This document shows, piece by piece, positions 63,262 to 64,000 of a stretch of 64,000 nucleotides of DNA (position 1 is the first letter of the stretch; every line of letters starts with the position of its first letter). The position numbers were made by a program, and so were the translations under genes. Source of the DNA: Cetobacterium sp050033475. GTDB taxonomy: Bacteria > Fusobacteriota > Fusobacteriia > Fusobacteriales > Fusobacteriaceae. The notes beneath the pieces were generated by a model, which was given only the letters and a program-made list of their open reading frames with translations, did not search any database and was not told the origin of the DNA. The stretch covers positions 1 through 64,000 of the forward strand of contig NZ_CP188324.1 in the NCBI RefSeq assembly GCF_050033475.1, in the 5' to 3' direction.

Positions 63262-64000
63262 ATGATTGGATATATGTGTAAATATACACCAAAAGCTATA
63301 TTTGAAGGATTTAATATTTCTGCAGAAAGAATAGAACCGAGTATAACAAACTTTGATTATAGTGATAGTATTAGTCATCCAAATTTATGTGCATATTCAA
63401 AAGCTTTAATTCAAGATTCACAAAATTCAAAATATGAAGGAATTATTTTAGTTAATTGTTGTGATTCTATTAGAAGAGCTTATGATGTTTTGAAAAGTAA
63501 TAAAACCTTTAAATTTATTCATTTGTTAGATTTACCAAGAAAAAATAATTGTTGTAGTAAAAATATATATGCTAATGAACTTTTAAAATTAATAAAATAT
63601 TTGGAATCATTTTATAATAAAGAATTTTCTATAAAATCCTTTAAAAACGCTTTAAATACATCTTGTCATGTAAACATACCTGAAATTGTTATAATGGATG
63701 CTAGAATCAAAAATACAACGTTTGAAAGCATACAAAATATGACACATCTTAGAACAAATAATGAAACCTGTACAGGACAGGAAATTTACTTTCAAACTAT
63801 TCCTGAAACAAATGATTTAGAAACTTTAATTAAATGGTATGCAGAAGAATTATTATCACAAACTTCCTGTATGAGAATGGAAAATATATCTAATAGAAAA
63901 AAATTATATGAAAGTCCAATTTTAAAAGGAATTATATATCATAGTCTTAAATTTTGTGATTATTATTCTTTAGAATATTTAGAATTAAAATCTAAATTGA
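63262..64000 (+). CDS. 2-hydroxyacyl-CoA dehydratase-family subunit, partial (continues beyond window)
   Basis: 246 complete codons from ATG 63262 to the window end, no stop. Family landmarks: IGYMCKYTPKAIFEGFNI at the N-terminus, NLCAYSKAL, LVNCCDSIRRAYDVL and NNETCTGQEIYFQ. This matches the other subunit type of the two-subunit dehydratase family, in which the first P-x-E/K-x-I-x-x-G segment binds the CoA side. AAGGAG precedes it in the end of the upstream gene. It pairs with the gene at 61990-63258. An activator ATPase gene would be expected downstream. Confidence 0.75.
   Translation, partial: MIGYMCKYTPKAIFEGFNISAERIEPSITNFDYSDSISHPNLCAYSKALIQDSQNSKYEGIILVNCCDSIRRAYDVLKSNKTFKFIHLLDLPRKNNCCSKNIYANELLKLIKYLESFYNKEFSIKSFKNALNTSCHVNIPEIVIMDARIKNTTFESIQNMTHLRTNNETCTGQEIYFQTIPETNDLETLIKWYAEELLSQTSCMRMENISNRKKLYESPILKGIIYHSLKFCDYYSLEYLELKSKL

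Overview
The window is very AT-rich and tightly packed, with strong purine-rich ribosome binding sites. It combines outer-membrane features (beta-barrels, a chaperone-usher fimbrial operon, a Tsx-type porin) with metabolism and regulators typical of low-GC anaerobes. That mix points to Fusobacteriota (Cetobacterium, Fusobacterium or Ilyobacter relatives). This is inferred from protein character, not from a marker gene. No rRNA, tRNA or CRISPR array was seen.

The right end holds what looks like a replication origin: six 23-bp direct repeats (iterons, 61632-61785) upstream of a replication-initiator gene (59766-61568). An inverted, imperfect iteron copy covers the initiator's ribosome binding site. 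The DNA may therefore be a large plasmid or chromid, or carry an integrated one.

Layout: 1-801, a truncated outer-membrane barrel. 1.0-2.4 kb, a YjeM-like amino acid permease. 2.5-8.7 kb, a glycerophosphodiesterase and a five-gene ABC importer. 8.8-11.8 kb, a peptide-binding lipoprotein, an M42 aminopeptidase and a small haem-type membrane protein. 12.0-12.4 kb, a decayed IS3-type transposase. 12.5-13.3 kb, a HugZ-like haem protein. 13.4-16.4 kb, a two-component operon with a CAP protein. 16.6-18.9 kb, a glutaminase and glutamine/Na+ symporter pair. 19.6-29.3 kb, a seven-gene chaperone-usher operon, divergent from an AraC regulator and followed by a sigma factor gene (to 31.8 kb). 31.9-33.9 kb, a metal exporter and small proteins. 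33.9-35.6 kb, KDG kinase and KDPG aldolase. 35.9-42.9 kb, a cytoplasmic nitrate-reductase-type operon with molybdenum cofactor genes and a TDT transporter. 43-45.4 kb, an SPFH protein and a mechanosensitive-type channel. 45.5-48 kb, a periplasmic FMN/FAD reductase and a Tsx porin. 48.1-50.6 kb, a mannose-family PTS resembling the Aga system. 51-53.1 kb, a gamma-glutamyl-GABA hydrolase and permease. 53.2-56 kb, a nuclease and a LytTR regulator coupled to a kinase-less membrane sensor. 56.1-59.7 kb, an MFS transporter, a lipoprotein, an alpha/beta hydrolase lacking a normal start codon, and an RNA methyltransferase. 59.8-64 kb, the origin and two 2-hydroxyacyl-CoA dehydratase-type genes, the last cut by the window end.

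Taken together the region supports anaerobic amino-acid and peptide use, sugar-acid and amino-sugar use, disposal of electrons to nitrate and to an unknown periplasmic acceptor, and surface adhesion. The most distinctive items are the fimbrial operon with its phased T-tract control region, the iteron origin with its inverted operator copy, and the LytTR/kinase-less sensor pair.
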